From contig OW203727.1 in NCBI GenBank assembly GCA_934045075.1, positions 24,503,311-24,567,310 of the forward strand: DNA of 64,000 nt. Reading direction: 5' to 3'. The translations under genes and the position numbers were made by a program. Below are positions 21,134 through 31,609 of this stretch, in pieces. Each line of letters opens with the position of its first letter. Position 1 is the stretch's first letter. This DNA is from Yponomeuta sedellus (taxonomy: Eukaryota; Arthropoda; Insecta; Lepidoptera; Yponomeutidae). The notes beneath the pieces are model-generated. The model was not told where the DNA came from. It saw nothing but the letters and a program-made list of their open reading frames with translations, and did no database searches.

Positions 21134-21370
21134 TGGCGTCGCCTGGGACATACCCTTAGAAGACCCGAACACCCCATACCGAATGTGGCTTTCGACTGGG
21201 AACCCGCCGGACGCTCACCACGACCTTGAAGACCGTCTCAGACGTGGAAGGGAGCCATTCTCTCTGAGACGAAGGAGAAGGGAAAAACTAGGCTGGAGCT
21301 ACCATCCCTAGCCACGAACAGAGATAAATGGACAGCCCTTGTGTCAGCCCCAGACTCAACGGAGGAGTAA
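21134..21370 (+). pseudogene. non-LTR polymerase C-terminus
   Basis: One frame reads WRRLGHTLRRPEHPIPNVAF, DWEPAGRSPRP, a single stop, RPSQTWKGAILSETKEKG, LATNRDKWTALVSAPDSTEE, stop. This W/R-rich layout (a W.GH.LRR motif, then a DRW.ALV motif) is the usual C-terminus of an insect retrotransposon polymerase. Everything upstream is missing, so it is a 5'-truncated dead copy. It is a different family from LINE-A and LINE-B. Confidence 0.7.
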
Positions 21371-21466
21371 CGGGACGAAAGAAGAAGTATTTTAGGTCCA
21401 AGTCCTAGGTTTGTGTAACTTTATTATTGTATTCACTTTTTTTTCTTGTACCTACTACACTTTGGC

Positions 21467-21669
21467 AGTCTCTTTTATAACCTATTTAGAGGGTAAAAAT
21501 TCCACCCATGCCGGAACTCGAACCCGCGACCATAACTTGGGAGAGCGCTGGTACGGTTAGCTAGAGGTCGCGGGTTCGCATCCCGGTATGGGTGATTTTT
21601 TTAGCCTGTAAATAGGTTTTTAAAATTGTCCTTAGCACGGGTTAGTGCCTTTAAAATAATATAGTCTCT
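21467..21669 (+). repeat. S1, inside-out form
   Basis: AGTCTCT lies at 21467-21473 and 21663-21669. An inverted piece (CCTATTTAGAGGG to CCCGCGACC) is joined to a sense piece starting in the D-arm (GGGAGAGCGCTGG) and running to the full tail. The inner junction differs from all other copies. Confidence 0.75.
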
Positions 21670-21729
21670 CTAATACCAAAGGTTTGCTGTAAGATAATGA
21701 TTCTTGCATTAATATTTCAAGAAATAATA

Positions 21730-21800
21730 CCCTTACCCTCCTACAATGCAGAAGAGACCCGTGCCCCAGCAGTGGGGGCATATAAGGGTTGATATCTAAA
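21730..21800 (+). repeat. S2 3' end
   Basis: ACAATGCAGAAGAGACCCGT, GCCCCAGCAGTGGGGGCATA, AAGGGTTGATATC. It is a short 5'-truncated copy followed by an (AT)n tract near 21801-21845. Confidence 0.7.
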
Positions 21801-21845
21801 TATATATACCCAAACATAATATATACAATTATATATATATATACA

Positions 21846-22284
21846 TAAACTCACGTTTGTTTCTAGAAGGTTAGGACAGAGCTAACAAATCTCTTCCTGC
21901 TCATCAGCATTCACTGATCGCTGCATGCACGGCCGCCGGATTTTTCAAACCTGTAGTAATTTACCAAAAGCGAAGGCAAAGCAGAGAGAAGAAACAAAAT
22001 ACTGGAGGCAATAAGCAGCGGAACGGAAGTCGGAGGCAGAGTGTTCTGCAATAAACTCCGTGAGCTATGTCGCAGGTAGTGCTACGAATGTCGACTTTAA
22101 CAAAATGTCTGTGTTCTTCTAAAAGATAACAAGAAAATCATGACGTTGAAAACTTTCCTTTTTTTGCACGCCTGCCGAATTTTCGTTATACCTCCTGCGG
22201 TTGACTGGTAGAATATGATTATGGCATTAAGTTCGCCGCATTGTACGATTTGATGGTGCAATAAAGTATTAATAAATAAAAACT
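21846..22284. other. unassigned stretch
   Basis: No feature recognised beyond short frames. Confidence 0.4.
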
Positions 22285-22740
22285 GTGACAGAAAACATCG
22301 TGAGGAAACCTAAGTTAAAGTAAAGTAAAAATTATGTATTACCAAATTAATTATGTGACATGCATGGGATTAATAGTTAAAAGGACATTACTGTTAATAC
22401 ACAATTTATTTTCCCTTATAAACAGGGTTAACAGTTAGGTACATTTAAATAACATTAAGTCGTTGTGACCTTGTCCCCACACTAGGCTGAGCCTGTATCG
22501 TGGGCGACGAAATTTTGCACAAAAAGTGTTATCAATTTAGACGTGCAGTGCTGAAGTAGTCCGATTTAATGATTATTCACAGCAAATTAAATACATAATA
22601 TTTTTTTTATATCTGTATAAGTATCTGATATGTTCAAAAACCTAAGGCTTGAGTTTCCAATCCGCGGAGCCCATACTCTCTCTTTGAGAGAAGGCCTGTG
22701 CCCTGCAGTGGGACGTTTATAGACTACAAAAAGGAACAGG
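22285..22740 (+). repeat. S4 pieces and an S3 scrap
   Basis: GAAAACATCGTGAGGAAACC at about 22290 and GCTTGAGTTTCCAATCCGCG with CTCTCTTTGAGAGAAGGCCT and GCCCTGCAGTGGGACGTTTA at 22645-22735 are the two halves of S4, now 320 bp apart. Between them CCCCACACTAGGCTGAGCC is an S3-like scrap. Confidence 0.5.
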
Positions 22741-22756
22741 GCCCTTTTCCTAAAAC

Positions 22757-22914
22757 AATTCTTACTAATTATATTCTTTTTAATGCACTAACCCGTGCTA
22801 AGGACAATTTTAAAAACCTATTATGATATCCTGGCACGGATAGCCAGAGGTTGCGGGTTCGAATCCCGGCATGGAATTTTTAGCCTCTTAATAGGTTTTT
22901 GAAATTCTAACTAA
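22757..22914 (-). repeat. S1, inside-out form
   Basis: AATTCTTACTAA (22757-22768) and AATTCTAACTAA (22903-22914) differ at one of 12 positions. On the minus strand an inverted head piece runs from AAAAACCTATTAAGAGGC to GTGCCAGG and joins the sense AATAGGTTTTTAAAATTGTC and full tail. Confidence 0.8.
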
Positions 22915-23597
22915 CTTAATTTCGGATTCACTTAGTTAGGTAATATTGTGTAGGTCTTACGACCGTGTTACTACAATTCTCGATTTACATTGACAAAATA
23001 CTATAAATAATAGTTTTGTAAAACAAGGTCTTCCAAAAAAGCCCAAATGCAAGCTCAAATACTTACAAAAAGACTTATTTATTTTGCAAAGTAAAATTAT
23101 ATTTTAGAAGGATCATAGAATCTTAAAGAAACTGAAAAGTTTTTTTTTTAATTACATCGATCTATTTCTTATACTAACGCTTACTACACACTATTTGTCC
23201 CTGAAAAACATTCTTACCTATGGATTTCTTAAACCCTCAGGCCTCAATGCAACCGTGAAAGATACCAAAAATACTCCAGCGTAAAATCAACACTTCCAGC
23301 AGCATATCGGAGCAACGGAGCTTCTCCACCGGGCATTATTAAAAAATCGCACCCAATGATATCGAGACTTCCGCCGCGGCTCAAATTAGATCCCAGTCGA
23401 GTTCACTGCCACTGGATGAAGGTACAAAGGTTTTAATAAACAGAGTTTTCACTGTCTTTAACCGTCGGCCTCTAAAGGCGTGTACTTTTTTGCAGTCGCA
23501 CAGTAATCTGTAACCTTTTAAGTATCTAGTAGTCCACGCCTCATAGAACAGAACAAAAGAGATACATTTATTTGCAACGACACAAAAGTACAAGTAA
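22915..23597. other. unassigned AT-rich stretch
   Basis: No feature recognised. Confidence 0.4.
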
Positions 23598-23860
23598 ATA
23601 GATCGTTATCAACCCTTGTGTGTCCCCACCTCAGGCACGGGTCTCTTCCTGCATCGCAGGAAAAGGCCTGTCGGCCAGGCCCGCTATCTGATAGGCCGCA
23701 AGCCGCCCATAAGGCCTATCAGAGGCCTTATGGGCGGCTTGATAACTTCTGACAATAAGGCCCATACACTATCTTACGAGTACTATCCTCCACCAACCCG
23801 GACTTGGCCCACGTGCTGGAGTGTGGCCTGACGTTCATTCCATGCAGAAAGAGAATTAAA
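23598..23860. repeat. S2, inside-out copy
   Basis: The left part is antisense 3' end (GTTATCAACCCTTGTGTGTC, GGGTCTCTTCCTGCATCGCA) and the right part is sense (GGCCTTATGGGCGGCTTGAT, CCTCCACCAACCCGGACTTG). At the centre CAAGCCGCCCATAAGGCC and its exact complement form an 18 bp hairpin with loop TATCAGA. The layout parallels the inverted S1 copies. Confidence 0.65.
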
Positions 23861-23909
23861 GAACGGAAAGAAAGGGTTCCAGGAAACGGTCATACAGAGC
23901 GTTGATTTT

Positions 23910-24013
23910 AAGATATGATAACAAGAATATTCTTTATTTTACACCAGGAAAAAACAAACAAAAAATAATTACAAAGATACAGTATAATTTGCGGCTTTAT
24001 TGCTTAAAGCTAT
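23910..24013 (-). repeat. LINE-C 3' end
   Basis: AGATATGATAACAAG, TATTCTTTATTTTACACCAG and TTGCGGCTTTATTGCTTAAA match the LINE-C end in reverse. Confidence 0.55.
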
Positions 24014-24714
24014 TTCTAAGTAATAATAAAATATATTGGGTTCAGCTTCCGGTATGACGTTGATGGTAATGGCATCAAGTTTGATCTGAACCCACTGAGC
24101 GTAAAAATTTCTGAGCGTAAAAAAAACAAACATTTGATACATATTTCTTAAAAGCCGAGCTTCGTATGATTTCCTTCAACGACACTATAAGAAGAAGTGT
24201 TATTCCCTAAAGCACAGGTTTCTTTGTGTAAATCTCGCAGGAAATTGAAATCAGCCGTCGGTAATGTAAGCAAATATCGGAGAGTATAAGCGATAAACGT
24301 TCTATCTACGCCAAACACGAACATTACCTGTGAATTACGGTGTATTCCGAATCATGTTAACCGATTTACGTTTATGTAGAGTCACCATCAGTTTCTGTCA
24401 CTTAAGTACAGCTGCCATGAATGCAAGCGTCATGTACTCGTATAGTTGGGGTGGCAACTAGAGTGTCAAGATGTATGTGCTGATGTAAAAGGTGAATCAT
24501 AAATTGATACCAGCGGTTAGTAACCGTCATGAAATCGCGATGCTCACAAAGTACTGATATAGGTATTTCATTGCAAATTGACTGCCTGAACTTGACTGAA
24601 TGAACAACTTGGACAACCTGATACATCGTTGCAACAAAAAAAATATTGAAAACTTTGAGCAAAAGATAGTTAGTGTTATATTCAAAAGACCTGATGATAG
24701 ATGGGGTTCAAAGG
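24014..24714. other. unassigned stretch
   Basis: Short frames only; nothing recognised. Confidence 0.4.
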
Positions 24715-24895
24715 TTATGTAGTGGAGACCACGAACTGACAAAAGCAGAGTGGGATGCCCACCGGCTCACTGGAAAGACGACCTTAGGCAGGTGGCTGGC
24801 AGTGGCGGGATAAGGATGGGCGATAACAGAGGGAGGTGGCCCTTGGAGGAGGCCTATGTCCAGCATTCAGCAAAGTACATGCTGTTTGACCCTAA
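24715..24895 (+). pseudogene. LINE-B-type C-terminal coding end
   Basis: One frame gives WRPRTDKSRVGCPPAHWKDD, then LRQVAGSGGIRMGDNRGRWP and LEEAYVQHSAK. It matches the ..GRPPTRWSDDL..EAYVQQW.. layout of LINE-B relatives. Confidence 0.65.
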
Positions 24896-24959
24896 ATATC
24901 ATTAGTCAGTCTGAGTCACAAACCAGTTAGAACATCTTTGTACTTGAAATAACAATAAC

Positions 24960-25335
24960 AATGTTTCTCTCCCACGAGACAGGCTTTGCCTAGTGTGGGA
25001 GTCAGCAACTGTCCAAATAGTGCAATCCAAGTAATGGCAATAAAATATTTTTACTTTTTTTTTAATACCACTCTGCCTTTTTTATTCATTAGTTTTATTA
25101 TATGACCAGCATTTTCTTCAAAATGATCTAGATTTTGAACGGAACACCCATTTTGAATTGTAACGTTCATTAAGCCGCAGTTTTTGTGCTACTTTGAATA
25201 AAACCTTTTCATTTCATTTCATGCAATTATTACTAAGATTATATTTACCGGGAGAAAGTTAATTTTCACTTTCATGTTACATTGTACATTCAGCAAACAG
25301 AATGTAAATTCTTTACGTTGAAATAAATTGAACCG
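24960..25335 (+). repeat. three LINE 3' ends in a row
   Basis: At about 24965-25010 CCACGAGACAGGCTTTGCCT and AGTGTGGGAGTCAGC resemble the LINE-F end. At 25106-25222 a LINE-D end runs from ATTTTCTTCAAAATGATC to CCTTTTCATTTCATTTCAT. At 25270-25333 is the second copy of the 17.03 kb retroposon end. Confidence 0.55.
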
Positions 25336-25800
25336 ACGGCACTGAGTTCCCAGTTTAATTATGCATGTGTTTGTTAATGCTGATCAGTTCAAAATGACGT
25401 TCCCAAAATCCGCCACTATCGCAACGCGTGGTCGCCCCACAATTTAGCGTTCGACATTGGCTCCACGCCAAGGTCCAATATTTGCTTATAATTTCAAATC
25501 AATATGCGGGCACACGTGCGGGGGACTATTTCACTCCATGCACATAGTAATTCAATCACTATTGCCTGCGCGACGGCCAGGATGCGGTTCCGACGTCATT
25601 ATCATTATATCACCGCGGAATCACCTCAAAATGGGAGAATGCAGAAGATCCACCTCAAATACGAGTACTCACTTTCTTTTAATTGTTACGCATTTTTGGG
25701 TTGAAGCTATTCACATATGGAGGTTGAACGAAGACTATAAATAGCAAGCGAAGCGTAAAAGTTATAGTTATAATCAGTCATGATGATGATAATAAGTTAA
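25336..25800. other. unassigned stretch
   Basis: Two overlapping frames at 25457-25744 have no recognisable domain. Confidence 0.35.
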
Positions 25801-25804
25801 TAGA

Positions 25805-25870
25805 AAATCACTCTACTGATTCTCAGGATAGAGGCTTAGCCTAGTCTGGGGATCAACGGTAATGTTTGTT
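25805..25870 (+). repeat. LINE-F-like 3' end
   Basis: CTCAGGATAGAGGCTTAGCC and AGTCTGGGGATCAACGGT resemble AGTGTGGGGACCAACGGT at the right edge of the window, downstream of LINE-F. Confidence 0.5.
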
Positions 25871-26221
25871 GTAAAATCCAGTAATTTCGCTATGTATCTC
25901 ATCTACGTTTTTGTAATTATGCTTGCCAATTATTAAATAAACTCTACTCTGTGATCATTCTTTTTTTAATAGCAGCTATGTGTGACTTCATGAAATATGT
26001 GACACATAATGAAAAATACACAAACGGATGGCACACAAAGCTAGTTTAAGCAAAATCATCATCACCATCGGCTCGTTACTGCGCACTACTGATCATATGG
26101 GTTTTCCTTTTGTTGTGCATAGAAAGAGCAATTTCTCTGAGTCGAGACGAGATCCGAATGGCTTAGTTGCTATACTAGAGCTGCTTCTCACTTTGGGGTG
26201 AAATTTATCTTTCTAAGCGAA

Positions 26222-26570
26222 GCGCTGGTGGCCTAGTGGGACCGAGTGACTGGACTCAATCACTTGGGTTAAGCAACAGCAGACGCAGTCGGTCGGGTGA
26301 CCATCCCGTGACTACCGTTAGTGGCATATTTTCCGAGCGCTTCCGTGATTCGCAAGGCACGTTAAGCCGTTCGTACCGGCTGACATGTAGTGGCAGTCGT
26401 TAAACCATATCAAAGGCCTTGTGGGCGGCTTGTTCACTTCTGACAGTAAGTCCGCCACTGTTTTACAATCCTCCACCCGAACCTGGCTCCCGTATGGCCT
26501 ATTTTTTCTGCAATGTAGGAAGAGACCCATGCCTCAGCAGAGAGGACATACAAAGGGTTGTATCAATGTA
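26222..26570 (+). repeat. S2 (5S-like SINE), near full length
   Basis: The sense copy starts AAGCGCTGGTGGCCTAGTGG and shows GGGTTAAGCAACAGCAGACG, GGTGACCATCCCGTGACTAC, CGCAAGGCACGTTAAGCC, CCTTGTGGGCGGCTTG, and ends GGGTTGTATCAA. The box-C-like region is partly deleted. No target duplication was obvious. Confidence 0.75.
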
Positions 26571-26942
26571 AAGTTTGTTCATAAAGCCTACCATAAGTTT
26601 ATGTGTAGATATGTGTGTAGGGATTCCCAGATACGTTTGTACCTCAGCTGCTTAACGATAGATGAACCTTCTACGGTTGTCCTGCTTAGAGTAGCAACAA
26701 TATTAGTATTAGTGGTATTAGCCTACATTTGAAGCTATCGGCATTTGTTACATTAACATCCTGATCGCTTACGGTTATATGGGAGTGGCACACAAATTCC
26801 CGTTCCAAGCTAATGCACTGTTGTAAAATACATGATGGCGATCTTAAGTGGTTTGTTTATGTAATGGTCGTTAAATACTATAGACGATTCTACTGCGTCT
26901 AGTAGACCATCCGTAGTATTTAAAAATCAATGTTTATTATAT
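26571..26942. other. unassigned stretch
   Basis: No feature recognised. Confidence 0.4.
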
Positions 26943-27194
26943 TTTAAGACTTAGTTTGGAGTTTTTTTGTCTATTTTTTCTCCAAAAAAAAATTCATGGA
27001 CATAATTACACAGATCCCGTCAGCCCTATACTAAATACAACTAAATGACTTGTGTTACAGTTGCTAACTCGACGATAGATAAAAACATCTAAAATGATCT
27101 AGATTTTGAAATGGACACCTAGTTTGAATTGTGACGTTCATTAAGCCGCAGTTTCTGCGGTACTTTGAATAAAACCTTTTCATTTCATTTCATT
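26943..27194 (+). repeat. LINE-D 3' end with internal insert
   Basis: TTTGGAGTTTTTTTGTCTAT and TTCTCCAAAA are separated by about 95 bases of other sequence from AAAATGATCTAGATTTTGAA, which continues to CCTTTTCATTTCATTTCATT. The 49.2 kb copy is continuous here, so the extra bases are an insertion. Confidence 0.6.
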
Positions 27195-27336
27195 ATCGTT
27201 AGTGTTCAAGTCGATATAAGTTTTTGTGCAAGCAAAGTATTGGCTGAAAGTAACAAGTGTCATAAAATTTTGCTTTCGAAACCAATCAACGAATTCCTGC
27301 AGCTAAATCCTACAAAGAAAACAATATTTTATGTAA

Positions 27337-27580
27337 CTGAGTGCTTAGTGCGAGTTTTTTAACTACTCGATCGCGTTAACGTTAACTCATATTTCTATGG
27401 CATAAGGAAGCGCTACCTAGCGACAAGTATGAAAATTAAAATTGCTGAGTCCGAGTTGTACTGTGACAGCGTTTTGCCAGTTCGAACGGTTAACTTACTC
27501 AATACTCACTACTCAATGCTCGATTAACGCGGTAGTAAAGTTATTCGATTGGATCTGTCAAACTCGCACTAAGCACTCAG
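27337..27580 (+). mobile_element. MITE with CTGAGTGCTTAG terminal repeats
   Basis: The ends CTGAGTGCTTAGTGCGAGTT and the exact complement (AAACTCGCACTAAGCACTCAG) are 21 bp terminal inverted repeats around a 244 bp element. The interior matches the copy at 32938-33248 in the other orientation but lacks about 65 bases. No transposase frame is present. The flanks give no clear target duplication, so the superfamily stays open. Confidence 0.75.
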
Positions 27581-28299
27581 GCAGGTCCGTTTACGAGTAC
27601 ATCGGTCCTTTGACCTAGAGCATTAGTGAGCGAAATGTTGTCTAACCATACATCACCACTGAAAAATCAACAAGGAATGAAACTGTTTTGTGGGAAGAGT
27701 CTCACAAATTTCGTACTGATCCGCGGCCCACTAACTCAGGGCCAATAAATTTTAATTAATATTAACACAGACACGACAAGAAGAAGAACATTAGCTCACC
27801 TCAAACATTTAGAATAACTTTCGCAATACGTACTGCATACGAAAGTCTCCGATCGAAAATCAACATTAAAGAATCCAGTCAGATAAAATAATTCCTTCCG
27901 TTCGCAGACCTCTTTGGTTTCCACCAACAAAACCATTGATTTCGGCTGCCGACAACGCAGCTCCATACCAAAAGCTCCAGCAGTCAGTGATGGATCGCGG
28001 TCGGCGTCTTGTAAATTAAACGCGCGTGTCCGCGAGACAATGGTGGGCGTTCTATTCTCGTAGCACACGCCCGTCTACAGCGTGTTCGCACCTGTCACGC
28101 GGCGGATGGCGCCGATTAACAATACATCTGTACCTACACCAGAATTAGACGCCGTCACGCCGTGCGCCGCGGCTCAGTGTTTTCGGAGACAGATTTTTGG
28201 TTTTCAAGTCTCTTTTACACGACAGCGATTTCCTTTCGCCATTTACCTGACGGCTTGTCTTGGATTCGGGCGTTTTCCTGGTTTCACTTTTTGTTGTGC
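27581..28299. other. unassigned, CpG-rich second half
   Basis: At 27920-28280 the sequence is richer in GC with overlapping frames on both strands (90, 98 and 103 residues). None has a domain; opposite-strand frames of similar length suggest composition, not coding. Confidence 0.3.
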
Positions 28300-28605
28300 A
28301 CTGAAAGAGGATGTAATGACTATAATTGAGAAAGGAATGTTGCGTTGGTTTGGACATATGGAGAGGATGAAGGAATAAAGATTGGCGAAACAAATATATA
28401 TTGCGAATATGAGTGGACTGGTAAGGGATGTCCCAGGTGGACATACGTATTAGCAAATATAAAAAGTACCCGGAACCGGCGTGCGTGCATGCAACGACTT
28501 ATGAACGTTGATGAAGCGAAGGGGATCTGTCAGGATCGTGGCAAGTGGCAGTCCCTAGTCTCTGCCTACCCCTCTGGGATACAGGTGTGAGGTTATGTAT
28601 GTCTG
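28300..28605 (+). pseudogene. LINE-A C-terminal coding end
   Basis: Across frame shifts the protein reads EKGMLRWFGHMERMKE, then QIYIANMSGL-like sequence, then ACMQRLMNVDEAKGICQDRG and KWQSLVSAYPSGIQ, then stop. This is the conserved end of a very common insect retroposon polymerase; the WFGH and MNVDEAK blocks identify it. It is followed by the GGTTATGTATGT tail. At least two frame changes make it dead. Confidence 0.75.
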
Positions 28606-28689
28606 TCTGTTGGTTTCACTCAAGCTGGCGTCTGGCGCAAACGTTTCTTTCAAACTGTTTTTCATTAGACATGATTGTTACAGATAGCT

Positions 28690-28790
28690 GGAAGAATTGT
28701 TCAGTTGAAGAAACAGTGGGTGAGGCTCGTACTCGTATAGGTCGGAGAACTGATGGCTATTGGGGCGCAAAAGTTCTGACCTGGTGACCA
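28690..28790 (+). pseudogene. LINE-B-type coding scrap
   Basis: The frame gives ARTRIGRRTDGYWGAKVLTW, stop, matching the RRTDGRWG.KVLEW block that lies before the end of LINE-B-type polymerases. Confidence 0.6.
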
Positions 28791-29254
28791 AAGAACGGAC
28801 GATACAGCGTGGGCAGGCCCCCCATCAGAGCAGGGGGCGAGTCTCTAAAATGCATTGTTCTTCAATAGAGTCATATTACTCCGGTAATCGTGGTTTCATT
28901 CACACTATCGGTAGTCTGGTAACCAATCGCATTGCAATGGTATAACTCGTGCTATTTAACTCGGCGCCTCGCGCGATTTGATCTTCTTCGCAGGAGATGC
29001 TTATGATTTGCGCGGGTAATTGTAATTGAGGCAAATAATAGCCAGGGTCGTGATTATATCATACTATTGACAAACTATGTAAGTATAAGAGTCTAGGACC
29101 AGGTCTGACGACTTGGTTATGGCGTCAGGCAGTCAGCCGCTGGATGTGGGTAGCACAAGACCGGGTTAGTTGGAAAACGGTGAAAATTTTTTTTTCCTGC
29201 AGTTAGTGTCAAATAGCTGATGATGATGACGAGGCAAGATGGTAATAGAACTGT

Positions 29255-29745
29255 CTCATTGGCCTAACTTGTGACAGACTTGACTACAGTGGGTTTAAAA
29301 ACCTATTTAGAGGCTGAAAATTTCACCCATGCCGGGATTCGAACCCGCAACCTCTGGCTATCCGTGCCAGTGCTCTTCCAATTGAGCCAATGGGCGACTC
29401 ACCGGCATCAGTGTAATTTCGAACCTCTTTACACTATTCTCTGTATTACGTACAGGCAGCGACATCTGGCTTAAGCAAATTGCATTGCGGGTTGAGGTTG
29501 CGGGTTCGAATCCCGGCATGGGTGAAATTTTTAGCCTCTAAATAGGTTTTTAAATTTGTCCTTAGCACGGGATGGTGCATTAAAAATAAAAATAGTATAA
29601 TACAGTGGGTTTGTTTCCCACTGGGGGTTGTCGTACTCCGTTTCGCACAAATGGCCTCAGTCTGGGTGTATTTCTATGTCCTTGACTGATTTCCACAACA
29701 CAGGGAATCCTAGTTTGGGACAAGGACAAGTGATTGTTTGTAAGT
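29255..29745 (+). repeat. S3 SINE split by S1
   Basis: The head GGCCTAACTTGTGACAGACT (A-box side) stops at TACAGTGGGTTT and resumes at 29601 with the same 12 bases, continuing TTTCCCACTGGGGGTTG, ATGTCCTTGACTGATTTCC and GGGAATCCTAGTTTGGGAC. The S1 copy therefore landed inside the B box of a pre-existing S3. Confidence 0.75.
29285..29612 (+). repeat. S1, inside-out, 12-bp duplication
   Basis: TACAGTGGGTTT at 29285-29296 and 29601-29612 is an exact duplication. The insert starts with an inverted 5' part from the internal T5A4 site, covering the whole cloverleaf and body. At about 29486 it switches to sense GGTTGCGGGTTCGAATCCCG and runs to the complete tail TAAAAATAGTATAA. This is the cleanest proof that the inverted form inserts as one unit. 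Confidence 0.85.
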
Positions 29746-29910
29746 TATGTATTATTATTTAATAAATTAATTATTTGAGTTTCATAAACTAATCGATTTT
29801 TGATGTCTCATCTTCCTGCAATGGGTGTTCCAATATGTTATTAGGCACCTAGCTGGTAAGTGCTCGTATATCAACAATTATCTCAAGTTCGATAGCTCTT
29901 TTTATTACAC

Positions 29911-29965
29911 ACTAGCTTTTGCCCGTGACTCCATCCGCGTGGACTTTAGTTATTCAGCATGCTTC
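29911..29965 (-). mobile_element. Helitron 3' terminal fragment
   Basis: ACTAGCTTTTGCCCGTGACT and CCATCCGCGTGGACTTTAGT are the reverse complement of the Helitron 3' end seen complete at 19.3 kb. Confidence 0.6.
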
Positions 29966-30063
29966 AATAAAAGGTGCAGACGATTTTTGTTCTGATAAAT
30001 TATGAATCTGCGACAAATCGCAGAAGAACCATAGTTTTTTTAAATTATAAAATATATGCTGTG

Positions 30064-30249
30064 TCGATTAATAATTATACTATTTTTATTTTTAATGCGC
30101 TAACCCGTGCTAAGGACAAATTTAAAAACCTATTTAGAGGCTAAAAATTTCACCCATGCCGGGATTCGAACCCGCAACCTCTGGCTATCCGTGCCAGCAT
30201 GGGTGAAATTTTTAGCCTCTAAATAGGTTTTTAAATTCGATTAATAATT
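30064..30249 (-). repeat. S1, short inside-out form, 13-bp duplication
   Basis: TCGATTAATAATT occurs at 30064-30076 and 30237-30249. The 160 bp insert is a near palindrome. On the minus strand an inverted piece of about 40 bases, ending CACCCATG, joins sense GCTGGCACGGATAGCCAGAG and continues to the full tail. Confidence 0.85.
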
Positions 30250-31609
30250 GTTTAAAAAAGGACGAAATGTCTCAAGCGATCAAATCTAAACTATGAAAAG
30301 TTTCCGAAACAAACTTCTATCCCAGTTCAAGAGCTGCTCTACAGGTTGGAAGTACTTTCGCGGCAATTCGATTCTATTCCGCAATAGCTCCTATTATTGT
30401 TGGCATAAGTGCGAGTATTAAACAAAGGAGTCGTTGTGTCGGTGACAGTGACCGTGTGAGGGCTGATCGGCGATCGCTAATCTCTTGGCAGCCGCTCAAC
30501 TGTCATCGCGCCTTGTTAGCGACGAGGTGGGCTGTTATTACAGCGCAATATTCTTACGGCGAGGTGGATAAAAAGACGGCCATTGGTGTTTTAAGGTTCC
30601 GTACATGAAAAGGAAGAACGGAACCCTTATAGGATCACATTGTTGTCCGTCAATACGTTCGTATCTCGGATCTGTCAAGACACTTTCACTTGGAAACACG
30701 TGAGAAAAAAAATATCCGTATACTCAGGTCTACAGTCTCTAGAAGTTGTGAAAAAATCAAACTATTTAGTCTACGCAAAAAAAATGTAACGGCCGTTTAT
30801 GTAGCAAAACTACCGCAATGAAAGGATTGAGGACACTCAAGGGAGTCAAAATTCATAAGGTAAGTACTGTAACGCTACTTATTAAAACTCTAGATTAGAA
30901 ACAATAATACTTTCTTATTATTATCTTTTTATCATCAAAACCTATACATAGGTTAATCAAATTAAACTTAAACAGTCTTACAAAACTGAATTTGAAAGTT
31001 AAGGTGTCTTTATAATGTAAAATTCTATTCTCTACAACTTTTGTCTTTTGGGCTTTTCAATAGAAGTATTAATTTCAAAGAAAAAAACCTAATTTGAAGT
31101 TTTAGATGACCATTCGACGCAAGATTCAACCTAAGTTAACTAGGACCGTGCAAACTCAGATTACACGGATTTATAGGACCAAGTAAAGGTATTAAAATGA
31201 TATCCAGCTTTCTGGAAATTAATTCCTCAAAACGCTTTTTTCAATTTAATTTGCTACGCCTACTAGCCTAGCTGAAATTATCAACAGGACTGACACCTAA
31301 ACCAAACGTAACGATATTCTTCTAATAATTTAAACTCTGCCCAGACTACGCCGGCCAGCTACTATAAAGAGTATCGTTACAGTTGTCAAAAGTCGTAACG
31401 TTCCGGTACATTAATTGTCAAATTCTGATATTTTAGCGCAAAAAAATGCGTAACTCACGCCTTCGCACTACCCAGGCGGGTAAATCCTGATATTGTATTT
31501 TCTAAGTTTAACACGAGCAGTAGACATAATAAAAACAGTTTTAATTAAATCCTGATATTGTAATAACTTCCGTCTCGGCAATGTTACATACAAGTATATT
31601 ATCTTAATA
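30250..31609. other. 1.4 kb unassigned
   Basis: No repeat copy was recognised. ATG at 30818 opens 14 codons that end in ATAAGGTAAGTA, a good splice-donor match, but nothing supports it as an exon. Segment 30300-30580 has balanced composition and could hold regulatory sequence. Confidence 0.3.

Noticed and set aside
30818..30866. Short first exon with donor AAGGTAAGTA
   Set aside because: Fourteen codons and one donor match are expected by chance in 64 kb; no acceptor or downstream exon was found.
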